From Monoplex corrugatus (lineage: Eukaryota; Mollusca; Gastropoda; Littorinimorpha; Ranellidae), in NCBI GenBank assembly GCA_030674185.1, contig CM060312.1, positions 74,516,737-74,580,736 on the forward strand: a stretch of DNA of 64,000 nucleotides. Direction: 5' to 3'. Positions 35,479 through 46,645 of the stretch are shown piece after piece (position 1 is the first letter of the stretch; every line of letters starts with the position of its first letter). The position numbers were made by a program, and so were the translations under genes. The notes below the pieces were generated by a model. It was not told the DNA's origin. It saw only the letters and a program-made list of their open reading frames with translations, and made no database searches.

Positions 35479-37025
35479 GATTATTTTACATTTCAAATGA
35501 ATATGTGAGTGGGCACAAATGGCAGGGCATCTACATCATGCAATTTTTCTTGCAGCAGCAATCACGATGTTCCAAATGAATATGTGAGTGGGCACAAATG
35601 GCAGGGCATCTACATCATGCAATTTTTCTTGCAGCAGCAATCACGATGTTCCAAATGAATATGTGAGTGGGCACAAATGGCAGGGCATCTACATCATGCA
35701 ATTTTTCTTGCAGCAGCAATCACGATGTTCCAGGTACATCGCAGTTTCAGACTTTTTAAAGATTTCTTCATGACTATACAGTCTACTCTCATCATGACTA
35801 CATAAAACCAGGCCACTCCATTCAGACACATACATTATGCACACAAGTAGCAGGCGCTGTATATGGACAGTTTCATCCCTTCTCCTTTTTTCCCCTTATT
35901 TTAGTTTGCTCTTCTCTCGTATTTTTTGTTTTGATCCTGTTGTGTTTGCTTGTTCGTGTTATAATCACATGACAGTTATGCATCAATATTTTTTATTATG
36001 TTCTTCCAATTTTCATTTCTTTGAAAGCAACAAGTGCTCTTATGTCACAAACTTCAGTTCATCAAAATTACTTCAGTAATACCATACCATGTATTTCTCA
36101 TCTTTCTAAACCTATGTCATAAACTCTCTTCAAACTCTCAACGATTTTTTCAGTAGTATGAAACTCTAAGGACAGCTTGACAGCAGAAGGTCCTCAGAGG
36201 AGAAACCCCTGTCAAGCAAGTGTTTTGGCCCTTAACTGCTGACACTCTAAGGGGGCCGGGCCACATCCAGGTCATGACTCCTGGATGCCCCTCTGCTGTC
36301 ACCATTTTATTTTAAGAAATTTGTCCTCTCTGGGAATTGAACCCACGCGTCCTGGGTAGTCAGGTTTCTCAAGGCAAAGTCACACTTGTGACGGATGTCT
36401 TAAACACTTGACTATCAGTCACCAGCAAAATATGGGGGAATTTTTAAACCTTATGAAATTCACTTTTATTCCTTCTGGTCCAGATCCATCTGGAGCTTTT
36501 TCCCGCTGCTTCTGCCATTGCCTTTAGGGCTCTGGTCCTCTCTCCCTGAAATCGAGAGCTGCTTCATGAGACTGTAGACTAATGTGCCTATCAACCCCCT
36601 TGTTTCAGTATGCATTGCAGTATTCAGACTGTGGATTATGTACAGTAGGGCTCATCTCTCAATCTCAATGCTTTCATTCAGTATATGTCTCAATATTCAC
36701 TCAGTGATTTATGTACACTATGGCTCCTTTATAATCCTGAACAATTTCATTCAGTAAACATCTCAGTATGCAGACTCCACTTTATGTACACTAGGGTTCG
36801 TCTCTCATTTTGCACAGATACAATTTCTATACATCTCGGTATTCAGACTGTGGTTTCTGAACAGTATGGCTCTTCTTTAACTTTCAGCAATTTCATGCAA
36901 TATGCATCTCAGTATCCACACTGTGGTTTATGTACAGTATGGTTCCTTTCTAAACATGAACAGTTTCATTTAGATCACATCTCGGTACTCAGACTCTGGT
37001 TTATGTACAGTACAGTTCCTGTCTA
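35479..37025 (-). repeat. Inverted duplicate of 16449-17831 (fold-back segment)
   Basis: Read on the minus strand, it reproduces in order the 73-bp satellite, the SINE at 17040-17290 and the following array block up to the CATTTGAAATGTAAAATAA sequence at 17831. By eye it is clearly more similar to that source than direct array units are to each other. At 35478 the direct array stops within TTGCATGA and the inverted copy begins, producing large inverted-repeat arms around the junction. Plus-strand ORFs here mirror the minus-strand ORFs at 16.3-17.8 kb and are not genes. Confidence 0.85.
35500..35735. repeat. 79-bp triplication inside the fold-back segment
   Basis: ATATGTGAGTGGGCACAAAT starts at about 35501, 35580 and 35659, spacing 79 and 79. 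The three copies are nearly identical. The source locus at about 17740-17820 has a single copy, so the triplication arose after the inverted duplication. Confidence 0.92.
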
Positions 37026-37786
37026 CCATCAAACTTGATAGTGTTTACAGCTGACAAGTACCTAAAATAGCCACTAAGCAGTCCACATTTCTCCTTAGAG
37101 TTACAAATACAATTAATAGATGTATCCACAGCCATCAATTCTGACAGACAGAACACAGGGTAAAGCTTCATGAAAAACAAAGGTGAATGAACTGGCAAAG
37201 CAGAAACTTTTGATAAAATGTCTCGCATGTTTAAATGAAAAAAAAAAGGAAACTAATGTCACATCTAAGCAATTCAAACATGTCAACGCATACACACACA
37301 GACACACACACACATACACACATGCACACGCACATATGCACACACACACACAAACTATCAACCATTTTTTAGATCAAGATAACGTAATGTCAGCGTCTCT
37401 AAGCAGCATCTCACCTGTATAAAGGAACAAGTCAGGCTGTGAACCTCCCCACAGACACACTGCAGATGGGTGAAGCAGGCAAGTGTGTAGGACGTCACGC
37501 TTCAACAGGGATTTGTTCCTCCCCAGTTACCTCCCATCTGGAGGGACAGGAGCACAGGTTTTTCTTATCTCCCATCATACCTGCACGCAAAGAATCGAGT
37601 ATGTGCATCGAAAATTCTGTAAAAGATGTTAGCAGTCTTATTTTTATTAGTGTTTAAAGCCTACTGCCTGGTCAGAACCATATCACAGCTATAACTTGAT
37701 GGTGTTTACAGGTGACAAGTGAGTACCTAAATTAGCCACTAAGCAGTCCACATATCCTTACAGTTACAAATGCAATTCATATAAGC
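37026..37786 (-). repeat. Inverted duplicate of about 10920-11694
   Basis: On the minus strand it matches the fourth unit of the 8.1-11.7 kb array: the CCAGATGGGAGGTAACTGG segment, the AG|GTGAGATGCTG site, a (TG)-rich run (here CA at 37285-37350) and the unit end with ATCAAGTTTGATGGT. It joins the 16449 copy directly at about 37025, skipping 4.75 kb present at the source. It ends at the transposon at 37787. Confidence 0.85.
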
Positions 37787-39412
37787 TACGCACAAAAAGT
37801 TAAGGATCACTATGAGAAAACAGGTGCGTAATAAACTCAGTTCGCTACTGTTATTTATTTCTCAGTCCAGCCAAATTGTTATGAATTCTTGTTCAGCTGT
37901 AAGTGGGCGATGTTGTGTTAGTACGAAAATTGCACGGGATTCTCTACTACTGAGCTTGGCCGCAAACGGAAAAGCGGAAACTTGCGAAAAAGGACCTTGT
38001 TTTGGACCGTTCTGCCTGAACACATTGCACAAGCCAGATGGAAAAACCATTATGCACGTGCAAGCACTGCTGTTTATGTGTGAGATGCTGTCTCTTGCTT
38101 GGCTTTATAAGAAGACATTCCACCAGCAATAGGCCTGATCTGACAATGCCTCCATGACGAAAATTGAGCGAGTTTGAGAGGGGACGAGCTGTTGCATGGT
38201 TCCAAGATGGTGTTCCCAAGCGAGAAGTGGCCAGGCGACTTCAGGTGTCCATCTCGGTCATTGTCGGACTGATTCAACGCTTCACAGCCACTGGGAGGGT
38301 CCATGAAAGACGCAGATCTGGTCGACCGAAGAAGACAAACCCACGTGAAGATCGTCTCATTGAACGACAAGCCCTGCAGACAAGAACAGCCTCTTCCAGC
38401 ATCATTCGAAGGCAGCTGAGGGTGGCTACTAACATCAACATCAGCCAGCAGACCATACGGAACCGCCTTCATGGGTTTAACCTCCGTTCTCGTCGCCCAG
38501 CTGTACGGCCACGTTTAACTCCAGCCCATAGGGCAGCACGCCACGCCTTCTGCAGACGTCACGTGAGGTGGACACGTCAGCAATGGTCCCAGGTCCTGTT
38601 CAGTGATGAATCACGCTTCACCATGAACCACAACGACGGCCGACTGAGGGTCTGGAGGCGCCCAGGGCAACGCTTTATTGATACCACTGTCCAAGAAAAG
38701 GTGGCCTTTGGTGGAGGTTCTGTAATGGTCTGGGGGGCCTTCAGCCTTCACCACAGAACACCCTTGTATCATGTACAGGGTAACCTGACTGGCCTCCGAT
38801 ACCGGGATGAGATCCTTCGACCGCTGGCTGTGTCTACACTGCAGCAGATGGGACCGACGGCTGTCTACCAGGATGACAACGCTCGCCCCCACAGGGCAAG
38901 GGTGGTCAACGACTTCCTGCAGCAGTCTGGAGTCAACGGAATGGAGTGGCCAGCATGCAGTCCCGATCTCAACCCGATTGAGAACCTCTGGGATGAGCTG
39001 GATCGCAAAGTGAGGAGCAACCACCCCCCTCCCAGGGATGCCCAACACCTCTACCAGATGCTGCAGGCTGAGTGGCAGGCGCTTCCACAGAGGATATTCA
39101 CCAACCTGGTCAACTCGATGAGGACTCGCTGCGTCGAGTGTCAGAACAGCCATGGCGGTTACACGCATTACTGAACTTTTGGGAGCATCAGAATGCCCTG
39201 TCTTGTGATTTTAATGACTTTGGGAAATCAAATTTCGATACGTACCCACTTTGATCAAATGTACACGCCAAACGATTGCTCGAAATTGAAGGCAATTGTG
39301 TATCGTATCACTAAAGCATGGAATTAAATGTTTGCCAAACTTCAACGCATTGGCTTTCTTATTTTGAAAGTTATGAATTTTTGTGCAAGTGATCCTTAAC
39401 TTTTTGTGCGTA
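37787..39412 (+). mobile_element. Tc1-like DNA transposon, family A, copy 1 (nearly intact)
   Basis: Perfect 23-bp inverted ends beginning CGCACAAAAAGTTAAGG at 37789 and ending at 39410, with TA on each side (37787-37788, 39411-39412). Length without TA is 1622 bp. It carries a single transposase frame and is almost identical to copy 2 at 51289-52913. Left flank is the inverted duplicate; right flank is the minisatellite array. Confidence 0.95.
38146..39174 (+). pseudogene. DD34E Tc1-type transposase, one early stop codon
   Basis: Full product would be 342 residues, normal length. The ATG at 38146 matches the intact start of copy 2 (MPPRRKLSEFERG), but codon 4 is TGA (38155-38157) where copy 2 has CGA, a C-to-T change at a CpG. 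Everything after it is open. Domains: helix-turn-helix at about residues 8-50, basic SGRPKKT linker near 60, second DNA-binding domain to about 125, then the catalytic domain with D154 (FSDESRF), D244 (YQDDN) and E279 (PIENLWDE), with 34 residues between the last two. GGGSVMVWGAF is also typical. Re-initiation downstream at a non-ATG or later codon cannot be excluded but would truncate the first DNA-binding helix. Confidence 0.93.
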
Positions 39413-42400
39413 GTGTAAATGAAATGGCACTACGAGGCCTGAGATAAAAGAAATGACGCAGGCCCGAGACAAAGGATATTGGCAGTATGAGGTATAGGAT
39501 AAATGAAATTGCGATACGAGGCTTAGGATAAATAAAATGGCAATTATATGACCAGAGATGAAATGGCATTTGAGTCCCGATATTGAAAATGGCAACATTT
39601 GGCCCAGGATACGAAATGGTATTAATGAGGCCCAAAATATAAGTGGCGTAATGAGACTCGAAATGTGAAATGGCAGATAGAGACTGGAGCTTCTGAATTC
39701 TAGAGATTTGAAGAAAATATTGAATCGCCTACAATATGAACGAATATACACGCACATGCAAACGTCGAGATATACAGGAGTCCTTGAGTTACTCGCAGGT
39801 TGTTCTGATTAATCACCATCCACTGTAACCTTGAAGAATCTTCAGTTGAAATAAAACACGGCATGCTTCAAGGACAAAGCTAGACCTGTCACAGCAGTGA
39901 AAAAGAAAGAAAGAATGAAAGAAAAACAAACAATAGAAAATGTCAGCTGCTCCTTGGAAAGTGGCCTACTGGTCACACACTTTGCTCAGAAAGTGCTGAT
40001 ACTAGGCACTTGTCTGGTCCATGGGGCTTGATTCTTCCTGCTTGTGCATTTTCAATGGTCCACACCTTTGACCAAAATTAAGTACAGATCCACGCCGAAA
40101 CAACTGGGAATATCTTGCTAATACATTTAATCACCGACACGCGTACACAGATATAGCAGACAAACGTACAGACTTCCCAGGTAAAACATAAAACACGTAC
40201 TCCAAGTTCCAGCTTACAACTGAAGCTTATGAAAATAGAATGTAAGGAAAAACGAGCACAAAGATTTAGAAAGAAGAATCCACTAGCAGACCACAAAGAA
40301 TGCTTCCAAACTACAAAGACGTAAACAACACATCAATCTGAAAAAAAAATTGTAAACCACCATCACCAAACTAGATTACTGAATTGTCAACAAAAGTATC
40401 GAGACAAACTGCACGCCATACATCAGCTGGGAAATGATGCAGTATAAAGAAACCGGACAAATGGTGTTGGGAATGGTATTTCCAAAACTGTGACTCGAAT
40501 GACGCTGAAAGGGATAATTCTTTTAGAACTTATATAACAGGAAAAAAGGAGACGTGCAAACTAAAGCCACAAGCCAGCAATGGCGATGTTTAAAAGAAGC
40601 AGTGAACACTTCTACATGAACCAGAAGACCTACAGAGTGAAAAGGCAATCCTTATAAATCGACATGAATAATGGCTAAATAACTTTAAGGAAGGGGGAAA
40701 ACTGTGTGACAGGATAACCGCCCTTGATCGAATATACGGCGCTGAATTATGGTGGTTTATACACTGTATCTCTGTGACAATACATGTCATTCTAAATTCA
40801 ATCCATGAAAAGCAACATGAATTATAAGCAATTGCTAAAAGGAAACAAAAAACAAATAAAAAACAAAAACAAAATCTAAATAGAAACATGAATCTACTGG
40901 CACCACATGGACAATTTAGCAAGATACAGAGCATGCCAAGATTCTTCGCATTCTGCATATAAAAGAACCAAATCGTGTATGCAAATACATTATGTCAAAT
41001 GATGTACTATACGGAACGGACATATAAACCTTCAAAAACATTTCCAAGCCTCTCAAAGGGATTAGGTATGGAGTAAAGCAGCAGTACTAGACCCGAGTTA
41101 AGAAATAGCATTGACAAGACTTACATAAGTAATGAAACTATAAGGCCTGAAACAAAGGAAATGGCACAATAAGGTCTGAGATAAAGGAAATAGTATAAGG
41201 TTTGAGATAAGAAATGACAGTATGAAACCTGAGAAAAAGCGTTATAAGAACTGATAAGAAATAATATAAGATCTAAGATCCAAGATAAAAAATAGGAATA
41301 TAACGAGAATAAAATGCAGAAATGCACAAGAGTCCACTTTTGGCACCAACCTAAGCGAATAAAATGGTGTGAAGCTTGAGGTGAAGGACATGGTAGTATG
41401 ATGTATGATATTAATCGGTACTACGAGGTATGAGATAAGGAAACGGCACTGTCTGGCCCGAGATAAAGGACACTACTATGATGCATGAGATAAATGAAAT
41501 GGGTACTATGAGACCTGAGATAACGAAACTGTACTATGATGCCTGATATAGAGGAGTCCCGAGATAAAGACATGGCACTATGAATCCTGAGCGAAAGGAT
41601 TGGCAGCATAAGGCCTGAGATGAACTGGCACCATGAGGCTCGAAATAAAAGAAAAGCATTTGACACCCAAAATAGAGGAAATGGCACTATGAGGCCTGAG
41701 ATAAACGAAATGACACAAGGCCTGAGAAAAGATGTTGGAGGCATGAGGCATGAGATAAGGAAATGGCAACATGAGGCCTTAGATACATGTATATGAAAAA
41801 GCAATATGAGGCCTGAGATTAAAAATGGCATTAATGAGGCCTAAGATATGAAAAGGCACAATGAGACTCGCAATGAGAAATGGCAGAAATAGAATGGAGA
41901 CTTCTCAATTCCAGAGATTTGAAGAAAATCTTGAATTGCCTAGGAATTGTGCCAATGAACATGCGCATCTATGTATGAATAAATAAATGAATAAATAAGT
42001 AGATAAATAAAAGAAATACATTAAATAAACAAAAAGAAGTAAATAACTACATACATGAATAAAAATAATCAGCAACAACAGCAAACCAGACCACTGAATT
42101 GTCAATAAAAGTTTGAGACTATACAGAATAGGTTTAGTTGAGAAAAGATGCAAGGTAAAGAAACCAGACAAATGGTGTAGGAATGGTGTTTCCAGAAATG
42201 TGAAAAGCATGACACTGAAAGGCATCACTTTCAAAAAACTTACAGGGGAAAGGAGACATACAAACTAAAACCACAAGCTGGCTATGACGATGCTTGAACG
42301 AAGCAATGAACTCTTGTACATGAACCAGAAGACATACAGAGTGAAAAGACAGTCCTGTTTAGATCGACAAAAATAATGGCTAAAACTGTGACAGGATTAT

Positions 42401-44150
42401 CGCCCTTGATGGAATATGCGGCGCTGAATTATGGTTCTGCTGATCAAAGTATCTGTGACAATTCACGTTATTCTGCATTCAATCCATGAAAAGCAATATA
42501 TGAATTATAAGCAATTGCTAAAAGGAAACAAAACAATCGAGCCAAATAAAGCAAAATCAAAAACAAACGAACAAAAACAAACAAGCAAGAAAAAAAAAAG
42601 GAAAGAAACGCGAACAAAACCAAAACGGAAACAAAATATACTGGCACCAATTGATTTCTTATCAATACACAGAACATGCGAAGTTTTTCATGTATATGAG
42701 AGAACCAAATCATATATGTAAATTAAAGTGTTTCAAATGATGTAGTATACAGAACGGACATATAAACCTTTACTCTTTGCCTCCTGCACCCAAACCACCA
42801 CCATCCTACATTGTCAAACATCCTATCAAAGCGAAAATTTAACCCTTTGACTTCCTCAACCTATCCACCAGCTTCCTGCAGGAAGTTGGTGGATAGGGTG
42901 AGGGAGTCAAAGGGTTAAGTTTTTGCAGTTGGTGGACAGAGTGCAGGAGTCAAAGGGTTCCATGGTTCTAAAAGGGACTAGGCATGGAGTAAAGCAACAG
43001 TACTAGACCCGATTTAAGAAAGCGCTTTAACAAGACCTGACATGAGAAATGAGACTGTGAGGCCTTAAAAAAGGAAATTGCACAGTAAGGCCTGAGATAA
43101 ACTATAAAGAAACTTCTATGATGCCTGACATAAAGGAAATGGCACTATAATGCACGAGATAAAAGAAATGGTACTACTAGACCTGAGATAAAAGAAACTG
43201 TACTATGATGCCTGATATAAAGGAAATGGAGCGATGAAGCGCGAGATAAAGGAAGTCATACTGTGAGGCATGACAAAGGAAATGGCACGGTTAGGCCTGA
43301 GATAAAGGAATGACACTATGAGTCCTGAGATAAAAGAATGGCAGTATGAGGCCTGAGGTGAAGGACTGGCGCTATGAGGCCTGAGATAATGAAATGGCAC
43401 TATGAGGCTCTAAGTAGAGGAAATGGTACTATGAGGGAAATGACACAAGGCCTGAGAGAAAGGATATTGGCAATATGGGGCCTGAGATAAATGAGATAGC
43501 CATATGAGGCTAGGATAAATGAAATGGCAATGTGAGACCTAGGATAAATAAAGTGGCAATATAAGGCCTGAGATGAAATGGCATTTGACGGCTGATATTA
43601 AAAATGCCATTATTGGGCCCAAGATACGAAATGGTATTATGAGGCCAAAAATAGAAAATGGGTTAATGAGACTCAAAATAAGAAACGGCAGACATAGACG
43701 GGAAACTTCTGAATTCCAGAGATTTGAAGAAAACTTCGTCAATGGTCCACACCTTTGACCAAAATTAAGTAAAGATCCACGCCGAAACAACTGGGAATAT
43801 ATTGCTAAAGAAGAATCGACTAGCAGACCACAACTAACGTTTCAAACTACAAAGGAGTAAACAATTTAACTACATCCTCCGATAAACATATGAATGAGTG
43901 ACTAAAAGAATAAACAAACAAACAAATAAATAAATAAATAAAAACAATAAATGAAAATAAAAGTAACAATAACAACAAGCCAGACCATTGAATTGTCAAC
44001 AAATTAACAAGACAAACTGCATGGCATAGGTTTAGTTGAGAAAATATACAAGATAAAAAAATCAAACAAATGATATGGGAATGGGAATGGTCTTTCGAGA
44101 AATGTGACTAGAATGGCACTGAAAGGAACGGACACATAAACCTTAACAAT
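39413..44150. repeat. Second higher-order array: ~30-bp minisatellite plus 1.1-1.4 kb flank, three units
   Basis: Minisatellite blocks at about 39413-39665, 41100-41870 and 43020-43670 have the unit ACTATGAGGCCTGAGATAAA plus GGAAATGGC. Each is followed by a flank starting with GAGACTCGAAATG and CCAGAGATTTGAAGAAAA (39710, 41921, 43725) and containing ATTGAATTGTCAACAAAAGT. The first and second flanks match over hundreds of bases (for example 40540-40860 with 42240-42530). Minus-strand ORFs with repeated ISGLIVPF-like peptides are translations of the minisatellite. Confidence 0.8.
42770..42960. repeat. Fold-back (palindromic) dispersed repeat, copy 1
   Basis: Arms 42841-42876 and 42881-42916 are inverted copies with about three mismatches over 36 bases, centred on CCTGCAGG. 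The arms begin AACCCTTTGACT and end with the reverse. Related copies are at 56385-56495, 59060-59245 and, in part, 48660-48740 and 47703-47720. It behaves like a small MITE-like element, though no target duplication was identified. Confidence 0.65.
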
Positions 44151-44907
44151 ACTTTGATTTCGTCAACTATCGATGCCGTTGAAACAAACAAGGTATCTAA
44201 ATACAACTGTTCATGTAGTTTAGAATGGATATTTACATCCTGAAATTGATTCCATGTCGTTAAAAAATGTTTCTGTGCCACATGAACAAAACTGGTAAGG
44301 AATGGCTTGACGAGCTTGAAAAAAACAACCAAAACAACAACAACAACAAAACCAACAATTATTCAGTGGAGAAACGATTACAATCTCTAGTACCAACACA
44401 TCAAGCTTGCATTTCCAAAATGAAACCACAACCAGGCTACCGCTTGGAAAAATACTCAAAAGATTTAAAAACTGAAACCACAGAATGGCATTTTTCAAAC
44501 TTGGTACACATGAATTGCCGTGAAGAAGACACGTATAAAAGAAAGGTGTGGTTGATTTCTCATAGTCAGTATTTTCAATTATACAGCATAAACAGACCAT
44601 GTCAAAGAATGCCTGTTACACATTTCACAGACTCGCTTACGGATCATCTTAAAAATTCAAACGAATGAAAGACAGTGAAATATAAGTATAGAGAAACATT
44701 ACTGAAGCCATTTCGAAAGATTAAAACAACACACCAACAATTCCCTCTTCCAAGAACAACATGCCACGCCCCAAACAACGCCCACAGACGATAACTTACA
44801 AATTTATGTTGAAGAATGTGTTAATGATTGCCCACACACAAGAAACGTATAGGGTGTAGATAAAACAAAATCATTCATGTTGGAATGAGTCTGAGATTGC
44901 CCACAAC
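44151..44907. other. Non-coding stretch before a LINE insertion
   Basis: A 133-codon plus-strand frame (44267-44668) has (AAC)n-derived asparagine runs and no recognisable domain, so I do not call it a gene. At 44825-44908 a ~70-bp tandem duplication begins (ATTGCCCAC...AAAATCATTCAT); its second copy was split by the LINE at 44920. Confidence 0.45.
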
Positions 44908-44919
44908 AAAGAAACCTGT

Positions 44920-45335
44920 CATCATCATCATCATCAGGTGCCTTGCCGCATGGCTTTGGCGATTATGGACTTCCATCTGTCTCTATCACTTGTTGCCTCA
45001 AGCATCTCTTCCACCCTCTTTGTCCTCAGCCACTCTGCAAGTCCGTCTAGTATCTTCTCCCTGGGTCTACCCAGTGCTCTCTTTCCCGTTGTGACCTGGT
45101 GCTCCATTCCCCTTTCCTCATAAAATGGCCTACAAATGTTGCCTGTCTTTTCCTAATCTTCATTATGAATGATCTACTTGTGTCTGCCTCCATCAAGACT
45201 GTTTCGTTTGTTTTCTTTGCTGTCCATGGAACTCCATGTACGGCGTGGACAGTCAACAAACAAAACCAGAACAAGATTGAGGCAGCCGAGATGTGGTTTC
45301 TAAGAATAATGTTGAGAGTTTCATGGACAGCAAAG
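44920..45335 (-). mobile_element. Twin-primed (5'-inverted) LINE 3' fragment
   Basis: 44920-45232 is the 3' end of the LINE family on the minus strand, ending in (CAT)n on the plus strand. 45238-45335 is the adjacent upstream piece of the same element in plus orientation (the KIEAAEMWFLRIMLRVSWTA-coding part). This head-to-head layout is the known product of twin priming. The 11-bp AAGAAACCTGT at 44909-44919 is repeated at 45336-45346 as target duplication. The flank rejoins a tandem copy of itself, so the empty site is visible. Confidence 0.88.
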
Positions 45336-45346
45336 AAGAAACCTGT

Positions 45347-46139
45347 AGGGTGCAGCTAAAACAAAATCATTCATATTGTTGGTCTTATATTTCCATGTAA
45401 TATAGCCATTGTCTGGACTGTGTATTACACCTTTATCTAGGCTTTCATGACAAACACGTGTGTCTTTGAATTGGAATCAGAATCTGAGCCTGGATGTCAT
45501 ATTCATTTATCATGTGTGTGTGGAGTGTACAGCGAAAACATATTCTGACCTATTTAGTGTTTTTCTTCTTTCTTCAACTTATTTGAATAATCTCTCGAGT
45601 CAGAACGCGTATTTAATACAACCAGACAAGACGGGTGCAAATCTTCGGCCAACTGGCTTTTGTCAAGTGTAAACATAAGATCACAAACGAACAAGGAAAA
45701 ATTAGGAGAAAAAGACTAAAAATAGTTTCAAGTTATCTAAAATTTTGATTTGAAATTGCCAAACACGTTGAGTAAGTTCAAATGTGTGTGTGTCCCACAT
45801 AGTACATTTGAACCTTTAATGTCTCTGACGTTTCATCTGATAAAATCAAATCAAAATGAATTAGATAGCGAACGGATAAACCAGCAAATAAATGGGGTAA
45901 ACAAGTAACATCAGTTTATTCGAAAAAACAAAACAGAGACCCCTCTTCTCATGCACGGTCGGGCTGGCAGGGGTGTGTGTGTGCGTGCGTGCGTGCGTGT
46001 GTGTGTGTGCGTGTGTGTGTGCGTGTGTGTGCACGCGCGCGTATTTTCATGAGAAAAAAATCCAGACGCACACACATAAAATTAGAAGAAAACTGACTGA
46101 CAATATTTCTTTCACTATTGCAATACGGTACATGTACTA
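45347..46139. other. Non-coding stretch with (TG)n
   Basis: No supported gene. A GTGTGCGTGCG-type purine-pyrimidine run lies at 45974-46042, which can form Z-DNA. Confidence 0.55.
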
Positions 46140-46645
46140 GTTTCTGTTACTGTTAATTTTCTTCAAAGCCTTGCCGACTGCGTGGAGTATAGCGCTATAA
46201 CCGTTTCAAAACGTACACAATTCAACAGGAAAACAAAAACAAAAAAACAAGGAAATGCCCCTGGCCTTAACCATTCCATCCAAGTTGTCACACAGTTGAT
46301 TTAAAAACGTACCTGAATAGAAATTTAAACGTAACTAATGACACTAAAACATATATAAGAACTGGCCTAAATTACCTAAAATTGCTTCCGTACATCTCGT
46401 TTCCCTAGAGCCAAAAATGCACTCAATACATGTATCCACTTATCAATCCTAAGAGAAAGTACGTAAGAAAACAAAACGGGTGAATGGACCAGCAAGAGAG
46501 ATAGGAAAAAATGGCAGAAAGCAAAAGAGGAAGAAAGAAACAGAGTAACAAAAAAGAGGAAATTACTAGCACAGAATTTCTGGAAGACTGGGATACTGTG
46601 TATACTGAAAAAGCCCCTGGCATCCCCACGGGGTTACAATACGGG
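46140..46645 (-). repeat. Dispersed repeat DR1, copy 2
   Basis: Opposite in orientation to 12655-13202. It starts with a CAAAGCCTTGCCGACTGC variant and ends GGCATCCCCACGGGG. Internal marks ACCTAAAATTGCTTC and GAGCCAAAAATGCACTC match copy 3 at 58165-58712 closely. Confidence 0.65.

Noticed and set aside
17391..36079. Paired ORFs at 17391-17792 (minus) and 35837-36079 (plus) with near-identical peptides
   Set aside because: Their similarity is explained by the inverted DNA duplication. Direct array copies of the same region have stops and frameshifts, so no coding constraint is visible.
39371..43790. Hydrophobic ISGLIVPF-type repeat ORFs on the minus strand
   Set aside because: They arise from the ~30-bp minisatellite, whose length keeps one frame open. 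No start, domain or membrane-protein architecture is conserved between blocks.
44267..44668. 133-codon plus-strand ORF
   Set aside because: Contains an (AAC)n asparagine run, has no recognisable domain and no splice or promoter context, and lies in AT-rich non-coding sequence.
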